Part shown: in pieces, positions 25,298 to 34,136 of the stretch | Layout of the letters: each line of letters opens with the position of its first letter | Numbering within the stretch: position 1 is the stretch's first letter | Assembly (NCBI GenBank): GCA_011526565.1 | Contig: WYBL01000028.1 | Location: 1-64,000, forward strand | Length of the DNA: 64,000 nucleotides | Source of the DNA: Acidobacteriota bacterium | GTDB lineage: Bacteria; Acidobacteriota; Vicinamibacteria; Fen-336 | Direction: 5' to 3' | Position numbers and translations under genes: made by a program | Notes under the pieces: generated by a model | The model's input: only the letters and a program-made list of their open reading frames with translations | Database searches by the model: none | Told to the model about the DNA's origin: nothing

Positions 25298-26815
25298 GTG
25301 GACGGGATCTGGGAACCGCTCGACGCCGCCGATGCCGCCGCCCGCCGCGTGCTGGTGGTCGACGACGAGCCCGGCATGCTGGGCGTCGTCGCCGAGCTGC
25401 TGGGCGACGCGGGCTACGAGGTCCGCGCCGAGACCGATCCGAGGGTGGCCGTGGAGGCCCTCGCCGAGACGGAGTTCGGGGCCGCGGTCGTCGACCTGGT
25501 GATGCCCGGCCTGACCGGCCTCGACGTGGCCGCCGCGGTCCAGAAGGCGTGGCCGCTGACGCAGGTGATCGTGCTGACCGGGCACGAGGGCGTCGACTCG
25601 GCGGTGGCCGCGCTCCAGCGTGGCGTCTTCGACTACGTGCGCAAGGGCGCCTTCGACGGTGCCCAACTCGTGAAGGTCGTGCGCGCCGCGCAGGAGCGGC
25701 GCAGCCTGTTGCGCTCCAACCAGGAGCTGCTCGACCGCGTGCTGGAGTCGAACGAGCTGCTGCGCGTGCTGGTCGAGCGCGGCACCGGGATCGCGCGCGC
25801 CGAACACGCCGACCGGCTGCTGGAGATGGTCGTCGACGCGGCGCGACGCCTGACCGGCGCGGAGCGGGTGCGGGTCCAGCTCTTCCGCCCGGGGCGCGAG
25901 GTGCTGATCGAGGAGGTCGCGGGCGACGCGACGGAGGGCGTGCGCGGCGTGCGGCTGACTCCCGGCGAGGGCCTCGCGACGCTCGCCGCGGAGTCGGACG
26001 AGGGCGTCTGCGTCGAGGCCGCCGAGGCCCACCCGCGCTACTCGCGGCGCTGCGACGCGCTGCCCTCCGCCAAGCCCGGCTGGCTGGCGGTGCCGCTGCA
26101 CCACGCTTCGATCCAGGGCGCGCTGATCGTCGCCGGCCGGCGCGACGGGTTCCACGCCCAGCACCAGTTGCTGCTGCGCGGCCTGGCCCGGATCGCGGCA
26201 GTCGCCCTCGACCGCACCCGCGCCCTGGAGCAGGCCGACAACTTCTTCACCCACGTCTCGGCGCTGCTGGTGTCGATCCTCGACCGCGTCGACCAGAGCG
26301 GCCGCGGCCACTCGCGGCGGGTCGCCGCGCTCTCCGACATGGTCTCGCGGCGGCTGGGGATGAGCGACGACGAGCGCCGCGACCTGCACTTCGGCGCGCT
26401 GCTGCACGACATCGGCAAGATCCACCTGCCGCCCGAGGTGCTCGACGGCCCGCCGAGCGAGGAGAGCGAGAGGGTGATGCGCGAGCACCCGCGGCTCGGC
26501 CTCGAGCTGCTGCGGCCGATCACCCGCTTCGAGCGCCTGCTGTCGACGGTGCACGGCCACCACGAGCGCTGGGACGGCACGGGCTACCCGCTCGGGCTGG
26601 CCGGCGAGGAGATCCCGCGCGGGGCCCGCGTCGTGGCTGTCGCGAACGCCTTCGACGGCATGACTCACCAGCCCGCGGGTTCGGGCGAGCCGTCGCTCGC
26701 GCCCGAGCAGGCGCTCGAGCGCCTGCAGGAGGCCGCCGGCACCGCGTTCGACCCGCTGATCGTGCGGCTGTTCATGGCGGAGTACCGCCAGCACCGCCAC
26801 GTGCTGGTGGACTAG
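25298..26815 (+). CDS. Response regulator with GAF and HD-GYP domains (cyclic-di-GMP phosphodiesterase)
   Basis: A 505-residue protein. GTG 25298 is chosen because TGGAGG lies at 25284-25289. The receiver domain is residues about 17-135, with acidic pair at 22-23 and phosphoacceptor Asp66 in VVDLVMPG. A GAF-like domain spans about 150-300. The HD-GYP domain spans about 315-505, with the metal motif HDIGK (His370, Asp371), 'HHERWDGTG' and GYP at 429-431. All key residues are present, so hydrolysis of cyclic di-GMP is expected. No diguanylate cyclase is in this window. The partner kinase is not adjacent. Confidence 0.93.
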   Translation: MDGIWEPLDAADAAARRVLVVDDEPGMLGVVAELLGDAGYEVRAETDPRVAVEALAETEFGAAVVDLVMPGLTGLDVAAAVQKAWPLTQVIVLTGHEGVDSAVAALQRGVFDYVRKGAFDGAQLVKVVRAAQERRSLLRSNQELLDRVLESNELLRVLVERGTGIARAEHADRLLEMVVDAARRLTGAERVRVQLFRPGREVLIEEVAGDATEGVRGVRLTPGEGLATLAAESDEGVCVEAAEAHPRYSRRCDALPSAKPGWLAVPLHHASIQGALIVAGRRDGFHAQHQLLLRGLARIAAVALDRTRALEQADNFFTHVSALLVSILDRVDQSGRGHSRRVAALSDMVSRRLGMSDDERRDLHFGALLHDIGKIHLPPEVLDGPPSEESERVMREHPRLGLELLRPITRFERLLSTVHGHHERWDGTGYPLGLAGEEIPRGARVVAVANAFDGMTHQPAGSGEPSLAPEQALERLQEAAGTAFDPLIVRLFMAEYRQHRHVLVD

Positions 26816-26821
26816 AAGGGA

Positions 26822-28081
26822 TCAGTCCCGGCGCAGGGCTTCGGCCGGGTCGAGGCGGGCGGCGCCGCGGGCGGGCCAGAAGCCGGCCGCCACGCCGGTG
26901 CCCAGCGACGAGAGCAGCCCGGCCGCGACCACCCACGGCGCGGGCACTGCGGGGAAGGTGGGCGCCACCCGCGAGATCGCGAAGCCGATGCCGCCCGCCA
27001 GCAGCACGCCGACCGCGCCGCCGGCCAGCGAGAGCAGCGCCGCTTCGATCAGAAACTGCAGCAGCACGTCGCTGCGGCGGGCGCCCAGCGCCCGGCGCAG
27101 GCCGATCTCGCGGGTGCGTTCGGCGACCCCGATCAGCATCACGTTGGCGACCCCGATGCCGCCGATCACCAGGCTGACCGCGGCCAGCGCGACGGTGACG
27201 AGGCCGATCACCGCGGACAGCCGGTCGAACTGGGCAATGATCTGGTCCGCGGTCGAGAGATTGAAGTCGTCCGCGGTGCCCGGCCGCAGCCCGCGCAGCA
27301 GGCGCAGCGCAGCGCGCGCCTCGGCGAGTGCCCGCTCGCGCTGCCCCGGCTCGGCGCGGATGTAGAGCACGGTCTCCTTCGCGTCGGGGAACAGCCGCTG
27401 CGCGGCGCCGCGCGGGATCGCGATCACGTTGTCGCCGCGGTTCTCGCCGAAGAAGCCGCCGCGCCGCTTCTCCTGGACGCCCACGATCGTGAAGCGGAAG
27501 CCGCCGAGGCTCAGCTCGCGGCCGACGGCGCCGCGGGCGCCGAACAGCGCGCGCTCGACGTTGGCGCCGACGATCGCGACCGGCGCCGCGCCGCGGTCCT
27601 CGAGATCCGTGAACGGGCGGCCGGCCTCCAGCGCGCCGCTCGTGACGTCGAGGTAGTTGGGCGACTGGCCCTCGACCAGGATCGTGTCCGACTCGTTGCC
27701 TTCGGCGCGCGCCGTGAGCACGCGCGAGCCCTGCACGACGGGGACGATGATCTGCACGGCGACGTCGCGCACCGCCGGCGCCAGCGGCGGCAGCGCCGCG
27801 GCCAGCCCCGGGTCCAGCGGCAGGCGGTTGGCCTCGGCCTCGCTCGGCCGCTGGTAGGGGTCGCCGGTGCGGTGGTAGGCGAACACGTTGTCGGTGCCGA
27901 ACTCGCGGAACAGCAGCGCCACCTGGTTGCGCAGGCCGGTCAGCACCGAGGTCACGAACACGACGGTGACGATGCCGATCACGATCCCGAGCACGGCCAG
28001 GAACGCGCGCAGCGGCGCACGCCGCACCGAGTCCCAGGCGAGGCCCGGCGCCTCGCCCAGCGAGCGCAGCAGGTGTCTCAC
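26822..28081 (-). CDS. MacB-type ABC transporter permease (second of pair)
   Basis: A 419-residue protein. GTG 28081 overlaps the stop of the previous gene (GTGA), indicating coupling. The topology is one N-terminal helix ('FLAVLGIVIGIVTVVFVTSVL'-region, about 27-47), a large periplasmic MacB core domain (about 50-290) and three C-terminal helices. The FtsX-like segment 'GGIGVANVMLIGVAERTREI' and 'GLRRALGARRSDVLLQFLIE' are diagnostic of the MacB/FtsX family. It would form a hetero-dimeric permease with the upstream gene and use the divergent adaptor. No ATPase gene is adjacent. Confidence 0.92.
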   Translation of the reverse strand: MRHLLRSLGEAPGLAWDSVRRAPLRAFLAVLGIVIGIVTVVFVTSVLTGLRNQVALLFREFGTDNVFAYHRTGDPYQRPSEAEANRLPLDPGLAAALPPLAPAVRDVAVQIIVPVVQGSRVLTARAEGNESDTILVEGQSPNYLDVTSGALEAGRPFTDLEDRGAAPVAIVGANVERALFGARGAVGRELSLGGFRFTIVGVQEKRRGGFFGENRGDNVIAIPRGAAQRLFPDAKETVLYIRAEPGQRERALAEARAALRLLRGLRPGTADDFNLSTADQIIAQFDRLSAVIGLVTVALAAVSLVIGGIGVANVMLIGVAERTREIGLRRALGARRSDVLLQFLIEAALLSLAGGAVGVLLAGGIGFAISRVAPTFPAVPAPWVVAAGLLSSLGTGVAAGFWPARGAARLDPAEALRRD

Positions 28082-29328
28082 TCGAGCCTCAGCGCCGAGG
28101 CCACGTCGACTCGCGAGGCGCGCAGCGCGGGGTAGAGCCCGGCCAGCAGCCCGGCGCCGGCCGCCGCGGCGACGCTCCAGGCGACGCCGCTCGCGCGCAG
28201 CGCCAGCGGGAAGTCGGGGCTCGCCGGCAGCGCGGCCAGCAGCGCGGCCGTGATCGCCAGCCCGGCCATGCCGCCGCACAGCGCCACGAGCGTCGACTCG
28301 GCGAGCACCTCGCGGCGCACCTGCGCGCGCGAGGCGCCGAGCGCGCGGCGCACCCCGATCTCGCGGATGCGCTGGGTGACCGAGACCAGCGTGGTGTTGG
28401 CGACGACGACGATCGCGGCCAGCAGCGCCATGCCCGACAGCGGCGCGGCAGCGCCGGCGACGCGTCCCGCGAGCGCCGTGACGAAGCCGCGGGCCGTGGT
28501 CGGGTTCAGGATCTCGAAGTCGTCGGCCTCGCCGGGGCGCAGCGCGCGGTGGGCGCGCATCGAGGCCCGCGAGCGGTCTTCGGCGGCCTCGAAGGTGGCG
28601 CCGTCCGCGGGGCGCCCCGAGACCTGCAGCGTGCGCGGTGCGCCCAGCGCGCGCTCGAAGGCCGGCAGCGGGATCCACACGTAGCGGTCGAGCGAGACGC
28701 CTCCGGAGGTGCCCTGCCGGCCCTGGACGCCGACGACGGTGAAGCCGCGCCCGGCCAGGCGCAGGGTGGCGCCGAGCGGGTCGCGGTCGGGAAACAGCGC
28801 CGCCGCCACGTCGAAGCCGATCACCGCCACCAGCGCGCCGCGGCGCTCCTCGTCCCTCGAGAAGAAGCGGCCCTGCCGCACGTCGAGCTCGCGGATCTGG
28901 GCGAGCGCGGCGCTCGTCCCGCTGATCGCCGCGTTCTCGAACTTGCGGCCGATCGCCGCGACGTCGGCCGCCGCCTGCGCCGTCGCGGCGTAGATCACGC
29001 GGTCGCCCGCGGTGCCCTCGATCGCGCGCAGGTCGGTGCGCCGCAGCGGGCGGTTGCGCTCCAGCATCCGCTTCAGCTCGCGGCGCGAGACCTGGCCCGG
29101 GGCCGCGACCTGGGCCAGCACGAAGGTGTCGGCGCCGAACGCGCGGGCCGTCGAGACCCGGGCGAACTCGCCGAGGCCGCCGACCGCCGCGTCGACCAGC
29201 GCGGCGGTGCCGACGGCGACCGCGATCGCCAGCGCGCCGAGCGCCGAGCGCAGCGGGTGCCCGAGCGCCGTGTCGCGGGCCTGCCGCAGCGCCTCGATCC
29301 ACGCCTGCACCCACACGAGCCCGCGCAT
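28078..29328 (-). CDS. MacB-type ABC transporter permease (first of pair)
   Basis: A 416-residue protein starting at ATG 29328. The topology is the same as its downstream neighbour: helix at about 26-46, MacB core domain, then three helices with 'VVVANTTLVSVTQRIREI' and 'GVRRALGASRAQVRREVLAE', ending 'YPALRASRVDVASALRLE'. It is a diverged paralogue of the following gene. Such pairs export peptides, lipids or antibiotics, or act as mechanotransmission devices with periplasmic adaptors. Its start is only 33 bp from the start of the divergent adaptor, so the two promoters must overlap each other or the coding ends. Confidence 0.9.
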   Translation of the reverse strand: MRGLVWVQAWIEALRQARDTALGHPLRSALGALAIAVAVGTAALVDAAVGGLGEFARVSTARAFGADTFVLAQVAAPGQVSRRELKRMLERNRPLRRTDLRAIEGTAGDRVIYAATAQAAADVAAIGRKFENAAISGTSAALAQIRELDVRQGRFFSRDEERRGALVAVIGFDVAAALFPDRDPLGATLRLAGRGFTVVGVQGRQGTSGGVSLDRYVWIPLPAFERALGAPRTLQVSGRPADGATFEAAEDRSRASMRAHRALRPGEADDFEILNPTTARGFVTALAGRVAGAAAPLSGMALLAAIVVVANTTLVSVTQRIREIGVRRALGASRAQVRREVLAESTLVALCGGMAGLAITAALLAALPASPDFPLALRASGVAWSVAAAAGAGLLAGLYPALRASRVDVASALRLE

Positions 29329-29361
29329 CCGTAGGATGATGCGCCAGGTAAGGAGCCCACC

Positions 29362-30531
29362 GTGAACCGTCGCCGCCTGATCGCCGTCCTCCTCCTGCTC
29401 GTGGCGCTCGCCGCCGTCTTCTCGCTGCGCCGGCGCGGGCCGCGTCCGACGCCGGTCGAAGTCGCCGCCGCCCGCGTCCAGCCGGTGTTCCGCTCGTTCG
29501 TCACCGCGTCGGGCCAGGTCGTCGCCAGCCGCTACGCCGATCTCGGCAGCTCGGCGATGGGCCGCGTGGTGGAGCTGCGGGTGAAGGAGGGCGACCGCGT
29601 GCGCGCGGGCCAGGTGCTGGCCCGGCTCGACGCGGTGCCGGCGAGGAGCGACGAGGCCGCGGCGGCCGCGGCGCTGCAGGCGCTCGGCGCCGAGGTGGCG
29701 GCGGCCGAAGCGCGCGACGTCGAAGCGGAGAGCGCGGCCCGCCGCGCGGAGCAGCTCGCCCGCGACGGCCTGCTGCCGCCTTCGCAGCTCGACGCGGCGC
29801 TGGCGGCGCGCGACGCGGCCCGCGCCCAGCTCCGCGCTCTGCGCGAGCGGGTGGCGCAGGCCGAGGCCCAGCGCCGGCGCGCGGCCGACGCGCTGTCGAA
29901 GACCGAGATCACCTCGCCGATGGACGGCACCGTCACCCGCCTCGCGGTGCGCGAGGGCGAGATGGTGGTGATCGGCGTCCAGAACCAGCCGGGCACGATC
30001 CTGATGACGGTGTCGGACCTGGCGACGCTCGACGCCGAGGTCAAGGTCGCCGAGGCCGACGTGCTGCGGTTGAAGGTGGGGCAGAGCGCGACGGTGACGC
30101 TGGAGGCGCTGCCCGGGCGCGAGATCCCGGCCCACGTGATCGAGGTCGGCGCCAGCGCGCTGCCGGTCGTCGGCCAGGGCGCGGCCGCCCGCGAGTTCCG
30201 CGTGCTGCTGCGGCTCGACGCCGCCGACGCGGGCCTCAAGCCCGGCCTCACCTGCGACGCGAAGATCCTGGCCAGCGAACGCAAGGACGCGATCACGGTC
30301 CCGCTGCAGGCGGTGGTGCTGCGCGCGGGCGAGGGCGGCGCCGAGCGCCCGGGCGTGTTCGTCGTCGAGAACGACGTCGCCCGCTTCCGCCCCGTCACCC
30401 CCGGCGTGATCGGCGGCCTCGACATCGAGGTCGAGGGCCTCGCCGCGGGCACCCGCCTGGTCGCCGGCCCGTTCACGGCCCTGCGCGAGATGAAGGACGG
30501 CGAGCCCCTGAAGGAGACCGCCGGCCCCTGA
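29362..30531 (+). CDS. HlyD/MacA-type periplasmic adaptor
   Basis: A 389-residue protein starting at GTG 29362, with AAGGAG at 29349-29354. An N-terminal membrane helix or uncleaved signal (about 6-22) is followed by a barrel-sandwich lipoyl half ('GRVVELRVKEGDRVRAGQVL'), an Ala/Glu-rich helical hairpin (about 95-170), the second lipoyl half ('MDGTVTRLAVREGEMVV') and beta-barrel and membrane-proximal domains. It is a standard membrane-fusion protein linking an inner-membrane permease to an outer-membrane channel. The two MacB-type permeases encoded divergently are the natural partners. A TolC-like gene is absent here. Confidence 0.92.
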   Translation: MNRRRLIAVLLLLVALAAVFSLRRRGPRPTPVEVAAARVQPVFRSFVTASGQVVASRYADLGSSAMGRVVELRVKEGDRVRAGQVLARLDAVPARSDEAAAAAALQALGAEVAAAEARDVEAESAARRAEQLARDGLLPPSQLDAALAARDAARAQLRALRERVAQAEAQRRRAADALSKTEITSPMDGTVTRLAVREGEMVVIGVQNQPGTILMTVSDLATLDAEVKVAEADVLRLKVGQSATVTLEALPGREIPAHVIEVGASALPVVGQGAAAREFRVLLRLDAADAGLKPGLTCDAKILASERKDAITVPLQAVVLRAGEGGAERPGVFVVENDVARFRPVTPGVIGGLDIEVEGLAAGTRLVAGPFTALREMKDGEPLKETAGP

Positions 30532-30561
30532 CGACCGGAATCCCGCGCGCCGCGCTCGACC

Positions 30562-31119
30562 TCAGCGCACCCGCGAACGCTGCCAGAGCTCGAGGACGCC
30601 CAGCTCGGCGGCCCAGCGCTCGATGTAGGCGAGGTCGAGGTCCGGGCGGACCTCGAGGATTCCCCGGACGTCGGCAAGCTGCTTCTCGGAGCCGCCCGCC
30701 TTCTGCGCCCACTCCAGCTTGGCCAGCACCGTGTCCTCGGCACTGGCGATGGTGACGGACAGCCCGGGCAGCAACTCGACCCGGCGCCGCCGCTCGAACT
30801 CGGTCGCGCTGAACGCCCGGCCCTTGCGCACGATCAGGTCGACCTTGTAGGCCGATTCGCCGTCGATCGCGTTGAACTGGTGGCGCCGGCGAAGAGCCTC
30901 CTGCGCGCGCTCGGGGTCCACGTAGAAGCCGGCCTGCGCGAGCGCGGCCACGAAGCGGCCCAGGGTCTCGGGCGTGGGCTCGATCACGATGTCGGCGTCG
31001 TCGGTCGATCGCGGTCGGCCGTGATGGCTGCTGGCCAGGGAGCCCGCGATCATGTACGGAACTCCGGCCGCCTCCAGGAGCTGCGCGACCTGCGCGAGGC
31101 AGCGCTCTTCGGGGCTCAA
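30562..31119 (-). CDS. Nucleotidyltransferase-fold protein of a two-gene module
   Basis: A 185-residue protein starting at ATG 31119. The minimal nucleotidyltransferase motif is present: GSLASS at 26-31, then T-DDAD with Asp41 and Asp43 as metal ligands, and a later Asp in 'AYKVDLIVRKG'. 'EDTVLAKLEWAQKAGGSEKQLADV' follows, as in AbiEii-like and related standalone nucleotidyltransferases. The start codon overlaps the stop of the small upstream gene (ATGA). Such modules are common in Acidobacteriota and cyanobacteria. Some relatives are toxins that modify tRNA, but a toxin role is not shown here. Confidence 0.72.
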   Translation of the reverse strand: MSPEERCLAQVAQLLEAAGVPYMIAGSLASSHHGRPRSTDDADIVIEPTPETLGRFVAALAQAGFYVDPERAQEALRRRHQFNAIDGESAYKVDLIVRKGRAFSATEFERRRRVELLPGLSVTIASAEDTVLAKLEWAQKAGGSEKQLADVRGILEVRPDLDLAYIERWAAELGVLELWQRSRVR

Positions 31120-31364
31120 GGCGCGACGAGTTCCTCGTCGGGCCAGACGGCACGCGCGGCCTCGTCGCCGAGCCTCAGGCGGAGCAGCGCGCGCATGACC
31201 TGGCGTTCGTCGTAGTCGGGATGGCGGGCGCGGATGCCGGACTCGGCCGCCTGCCGCGCGAGGGCCGTCAGCCGGAAGGCGATGGCCGAGCGCGCCGTGC
31301 TCCCCATGCGGCGGTAGGCCGCGATCTGGAAGGCGTGCGCCTCGGGCGTGGTGTCGGGTTCCAC
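31116..31364 (-). CDS. Small helical partner of the nucleotidyltransferase
   Basis: An 82-residue protein. GTG 31364 is preferred on length (an ATG at 31406 would add 14 unlikely residues). It contains 'YRRMGSTARSAIAFRLTALA', 'GIRARHPDYDERQVMRALLRLRLGD' and ends near VWPDEELVAP. This compact helical protein is typically found immediately before a nucleotidyltransferase of the type seen downstream, with a 4-nt overlap. It would be the first gene of a bicistronic unit and could act as the binding partner or antidote of the enzyme. No characterised function is known to me. Confidence 0.6.
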   Translation of the reverse strand: MEPDTTPEAHAFQIAAYRRMGSTARSAIAFRLTALARQAAESGIRARHPDYDERQVMRALLRLRLGDEAARAVWPDEELVAP

Positions 31365-31462
31365 GGAGAAGAGCCTACACCCGCCGCCGGCCTCGAGCCC
31401 TGGCATCGGCCTTGCTCTGACCCCCCTCGCGGGCTCGTGTCCCGCAAAGGAGGGGGGACGAC

Positions 31463-33250
31463 ATGTCCCACGATCTCGTCATCGGGATGGCCGGTTCGGG
31501 AGGCGACGGGATCGTCTCCGCCGGGGAGTCGCTGATCGCTGCCGCCGCCGGAGCGGGCTACGCGGCGATCATGACCAAGAGCTTCGGGTCGCAGATCCGC
31601 GGCGGCGAGTCGTCCTGCCGCGTGCGCATCTCCACGAAGCCCGTGCTGAACCCGGGCGGCACGCTCGACGTCGCCGTCGCGCTGAACTGGGACGACTTCC
31701 TGAAGTTCGGGGCCGAGCTGCCGGTCGGCGGCAACACGGTCGTGATCTACGACGCGAAGACCGGGGTGGCGCCCGACAAGCTGCCGCTCGGCGCGGTCGT
31801 GCCGGAAGAGGTCTACCCGGTTCCGATCGACGCCCTGGCGCGGCAGACCGCGGGCACCGACAAGGCCAAGAACACGGTGATCCTGGGCCTGCTGGCGGGC
31901 TGGTTCGGTCTGGCGGCCGACGATCTCCTCGCCGGGATGCGCAAGAAATTCGCGAAGAAGGGTCCGGAACTGGTCGCGGCCAACGAAAAGGCCTTCGAAG
32001 CCGGGCGGAACTACGCCGCCGAGCATCCCTTGCGCGAGCCCCGCTTCATGGAGCCGGCGCCCCCCGGCGAGCCCAAGCTGCTGACGGACGGCAACGACAT
32101 GTGCGCCGCGGCGGCGATCTTCGCGGGCTGCCGCTTCTTCGGCGGCTACCCGATCACCCCGTCGACCGAGATCATGCAGTTCTTCACCCGCGAGGTGTGG
32201 CGCCACGGCGGCGCGGTGCTGCAGGCCGAAGACGAGATCGCCGGCATCGGCGCGGCGCTCGGCGCCAGCTTCGGCGGCGTCAAGGCGATGACCGCGACCT
32301 CGGGCCCGGGCATGTCGCTCAAGAGCGAGATCATGGGCCTCGCCACGATCTGCGAGCTGCCGCTCGTGATCGTCAACGTCCAGCGCGGCGGCCCGTCGAC
32401 GGGCCTGCCCACCAAGTCCGAGCAGGCTGACCTGTTCCAGGCGGCGCTCTCGGCCCACGGCGACGTGCTGCGCCCGGTGCTGGCGCCGGTCTCGGTGCGC
32501 GACACCTTCGGCGTCACGGTCGAGGCCTTCAACATCGCCGAGCAGTACCAGACGCCCGTGATCATCCTCTCCGACCAGGAGATCGCGCAGCGCAAGGAGT
32601 CGTGCGACCCGATCGACACCCGCGCCTTCAAGCTGGTCGACCGCCTGCAGCCGAGCGCCGCCGACCTCGAGAAGTACGTGCGCTTCCGCTTCACCGAGTC
32701 GGGCATCAGCCCGGTCTCCGCGCCCGGGATGCCGGGCGGCAACTACCTGGGCTCGGGCATCGAGCACAACGAGCACGGCGACCCGACGGCGAGCGGCGGC
32801 ATGCACGCGAAGATGAACGAGAAGCGGTTCCGCAAGCTCGATCCGCTCAAGCATCGCCGCGACCTGTTCGAGACCTACGGCGACCCGCGCGCACCGCTCG
32901 CGCTGATCGCCTGGGGCTCCGTGGCCGGCGTCTGCATCGAGGCGCTGGAGCGCGCCCGCCAGGAGGGCCTGCGCGCCCGGCTGCTGGTGCCGAAGCTCTT
33001 GTGGCCGATCGCCGAGGAGGTCTACCGCGACTTCTTCGCCGGCGTCCAGAGCGGCCTCGTCGTCGAGCAGTCGCACCAGGGCCAGCTCTACCGCCTGCTG
33101 CGCATGCAGCTCGACGTGCCGAAGGGCCTCCAGAGCTTCGCCCGCAGCGGCGCCAACCCGTTCCAGCCGGCCGAGGTGGTCGCGCGCCTGCGCGAGACGG
33201 CCCTCGCGGTCCAGCGCCAGGGCGCCGAGACCCTGACCCCCGTGGAGTGA
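31463..33250 (+). CDS. korA: 2-oxoacid:ferredoxin oxidoreductase, fused gamma-alpha subunit
   Basis: A 595-residue protein starting at ATG 31463, with a strong AAAGGAGGGG site. The gamma domain occupies about residues 1-190 ('GMAGSGGDGIVSAGESLIAA', 'SFGSQIRGGESSCRVRIS'). The alpha (pyrimidine-binding) domain begins about 210 with 'GCRFFGGYPITPSTEIMQFF' and 'ATSGPGMSLKSEIMGLA', and the C-terminal domain runs to 595. With the beta subunit it oxidatively decarboxylates a 2-oxoacid, most likely 2-oxoglutarate, using CoA and ferredoxin; the reverse direction is possible. Substrate choice cannot be fixed from sequence. Confidence 0.93.
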   Translation: MSHDLVIGMAGSGGDGIVSAGESLIAAAAGAGYAAIMTKSFGSQIRGGESSCRVRISTKPVLNPGGTLDVAVALNWDDFLKFGAELPVGGNTVVIYDAKTGVAPDKLPLGAVVPEEVYPVPIDALARQTAGTDKAKNTVILGLLAGWFGLAADDLLAGMRKKFAKKGPELVAANEKAFEAGRNYAAEHPLREPRFMEPAPPGEPKLLTDGNDMCAAAAIFAGCRFFGGYPITPSTEIMQFFTREVWRHGGAVLQAEDEIAGIGAALGASFGGVKAMTATSGPGMSLKSEIMGLATICELPLVIVNVQRGGPSTGLPTKSEQADLFQAALSAHGDVLRPVLAPVSVRDTFGVTVEAFNIAEQYQTPVIILSDQEIAQRKESCDPIDTRAFKLVDRLQPSAADLEKYVRFRFTESGISPVSAPGMPGGNYLGSGIEHNEHGDPTASGGMHAKMNEKRFRKLDPLKHRRDLFETYGDPRAPLALIAWGSVAGVCIEALERARQEGLRARLLVPKLLWPIAEEVYRDFFAGVQSGLVVEQSHQGQLYRLLRMQLDVPKGLQSFARSGANPFQPAEVVARLRETALAVQRQGAETLTPVE

Positions 33251-33254
33251 CGCG

Positions 33255-34136
33255 ATGAACTGCCAGCCGAAGGACTACAAGAGCGACCTCAAGCCGATCT
33301 GGTGCCCGGGCTGCGGCGACTTCGGGGTCGTCCAGGCGATCTACCGCGCGCTCGCCGCGGTCGGCCGCCCGCCGCACGAGATCGCGTTCGTCTCCGGGAT
33401 CGGCTGCTCCAGCCGCATCCCCGGCTACACCACCGCGTACGGCTTCAACTCGGTGCACGGCCGCGCGCTGCCGATCGCCCAGGGCCTCAAGATCGCCAAC
33501 CCCGACCTGCTGGTGCTCTGCGCCGGCGGCGACGGCGACGGCTTCTCGATCGGCGGTGGCCACGTCGCCCACGCGATCCGCCGCAACCTGGACCTCACCT
33601 ACATCGTGATGGACAACCAGATCTACGGCCTGACCAAGGGCCAGCTCTCGCCGACCTCGAAGCTGGGCCTGAAGACGGTGACCTCCGATCTCGGCTCGCT
33701 CGAGGCCCCGGTCAACCCGCTGCTCTACGTGCTCTCCTACGGCGCGCCGTTCGTCGCCCAGGGCACCCCGGCCGACATGGCGGGCCTCGCCTCGGTGATC
33801 GAGGAGGCGATCCGCTACCCCGGCTTCTCGTTCGTCAACGTGCAGTCGCCGTGCGTGACGTTCGGCGAGGACGACTGGCAGCTCAAGCAGCACAAGGCGG
33901 TGATGAAGTCGGTCGCGAGCCTCGGCCACGACGCCTCCGACGTGATCGCGGCGATGCGGCTGGCCCAGGCGTACGGCTCCGAGCTGTACACGGGCGTGCT
34001 CTACCGCGCCCCGCAGCCGCCTTCGACCTACGACGCGCTGGTCCGCGAGCGCCAGGCGGAGCAGCAGAAGAAGGCGCTGCCGCGCGAGCGCATCCTCGAG
34101 CTGTTCGCGGCGAAGAAGAAGGAGACGGCGGCATGA
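33255..34136 (+). CDS. korB: 2-oxoacid:ferredoxin oxidoreductase, beta (TPP-binding) subunit
   Basis: A 293-residue protein starting at ATG 33255, 4 nt after korA. It has WCPGCG near residue 15, 'SGIGCSSRIPGYTTAYGFNS', and the TPP/magnesium motif GGDGDGFSIGGGH followed by 'YIVMDNQIYGLTKGQLSPTS'. This is the short beta subunit typical of KorB/OforB. Cysteines in CPGCG and GIGCSS fit binding of one iron-sulfur cluster, as in other two-subunit enzymes. It is co-transcribed with korA and the ferritin-like gene. Confidence 0.95.
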   Translation: MNCQPKDYKSDLKPIWCPGCGDFGVVQAIYRALAAVGRPPHEIAFVSGIGCSSRIPGYTTAYGFNSVHGRALPIAQGLKIANPDLLVLCAGGDGDGFSIGGGHVAHAIRRNLDLTYIVMDNQIYGLTKGQLSPTSKLGLKTVTSDLGSLEAPVNPLLYVLSYGAPFVAQGTPADMAGLASVIEEAIRYPGFSFVNVQSPCVTFGEDDWQLKQHKAVMKSVASLGHDASDVIAAMRLAQAYGSELYTGVLYRAPQPPSTYDALVRERQAEQQKKALPRERILELFAAKKKETAA

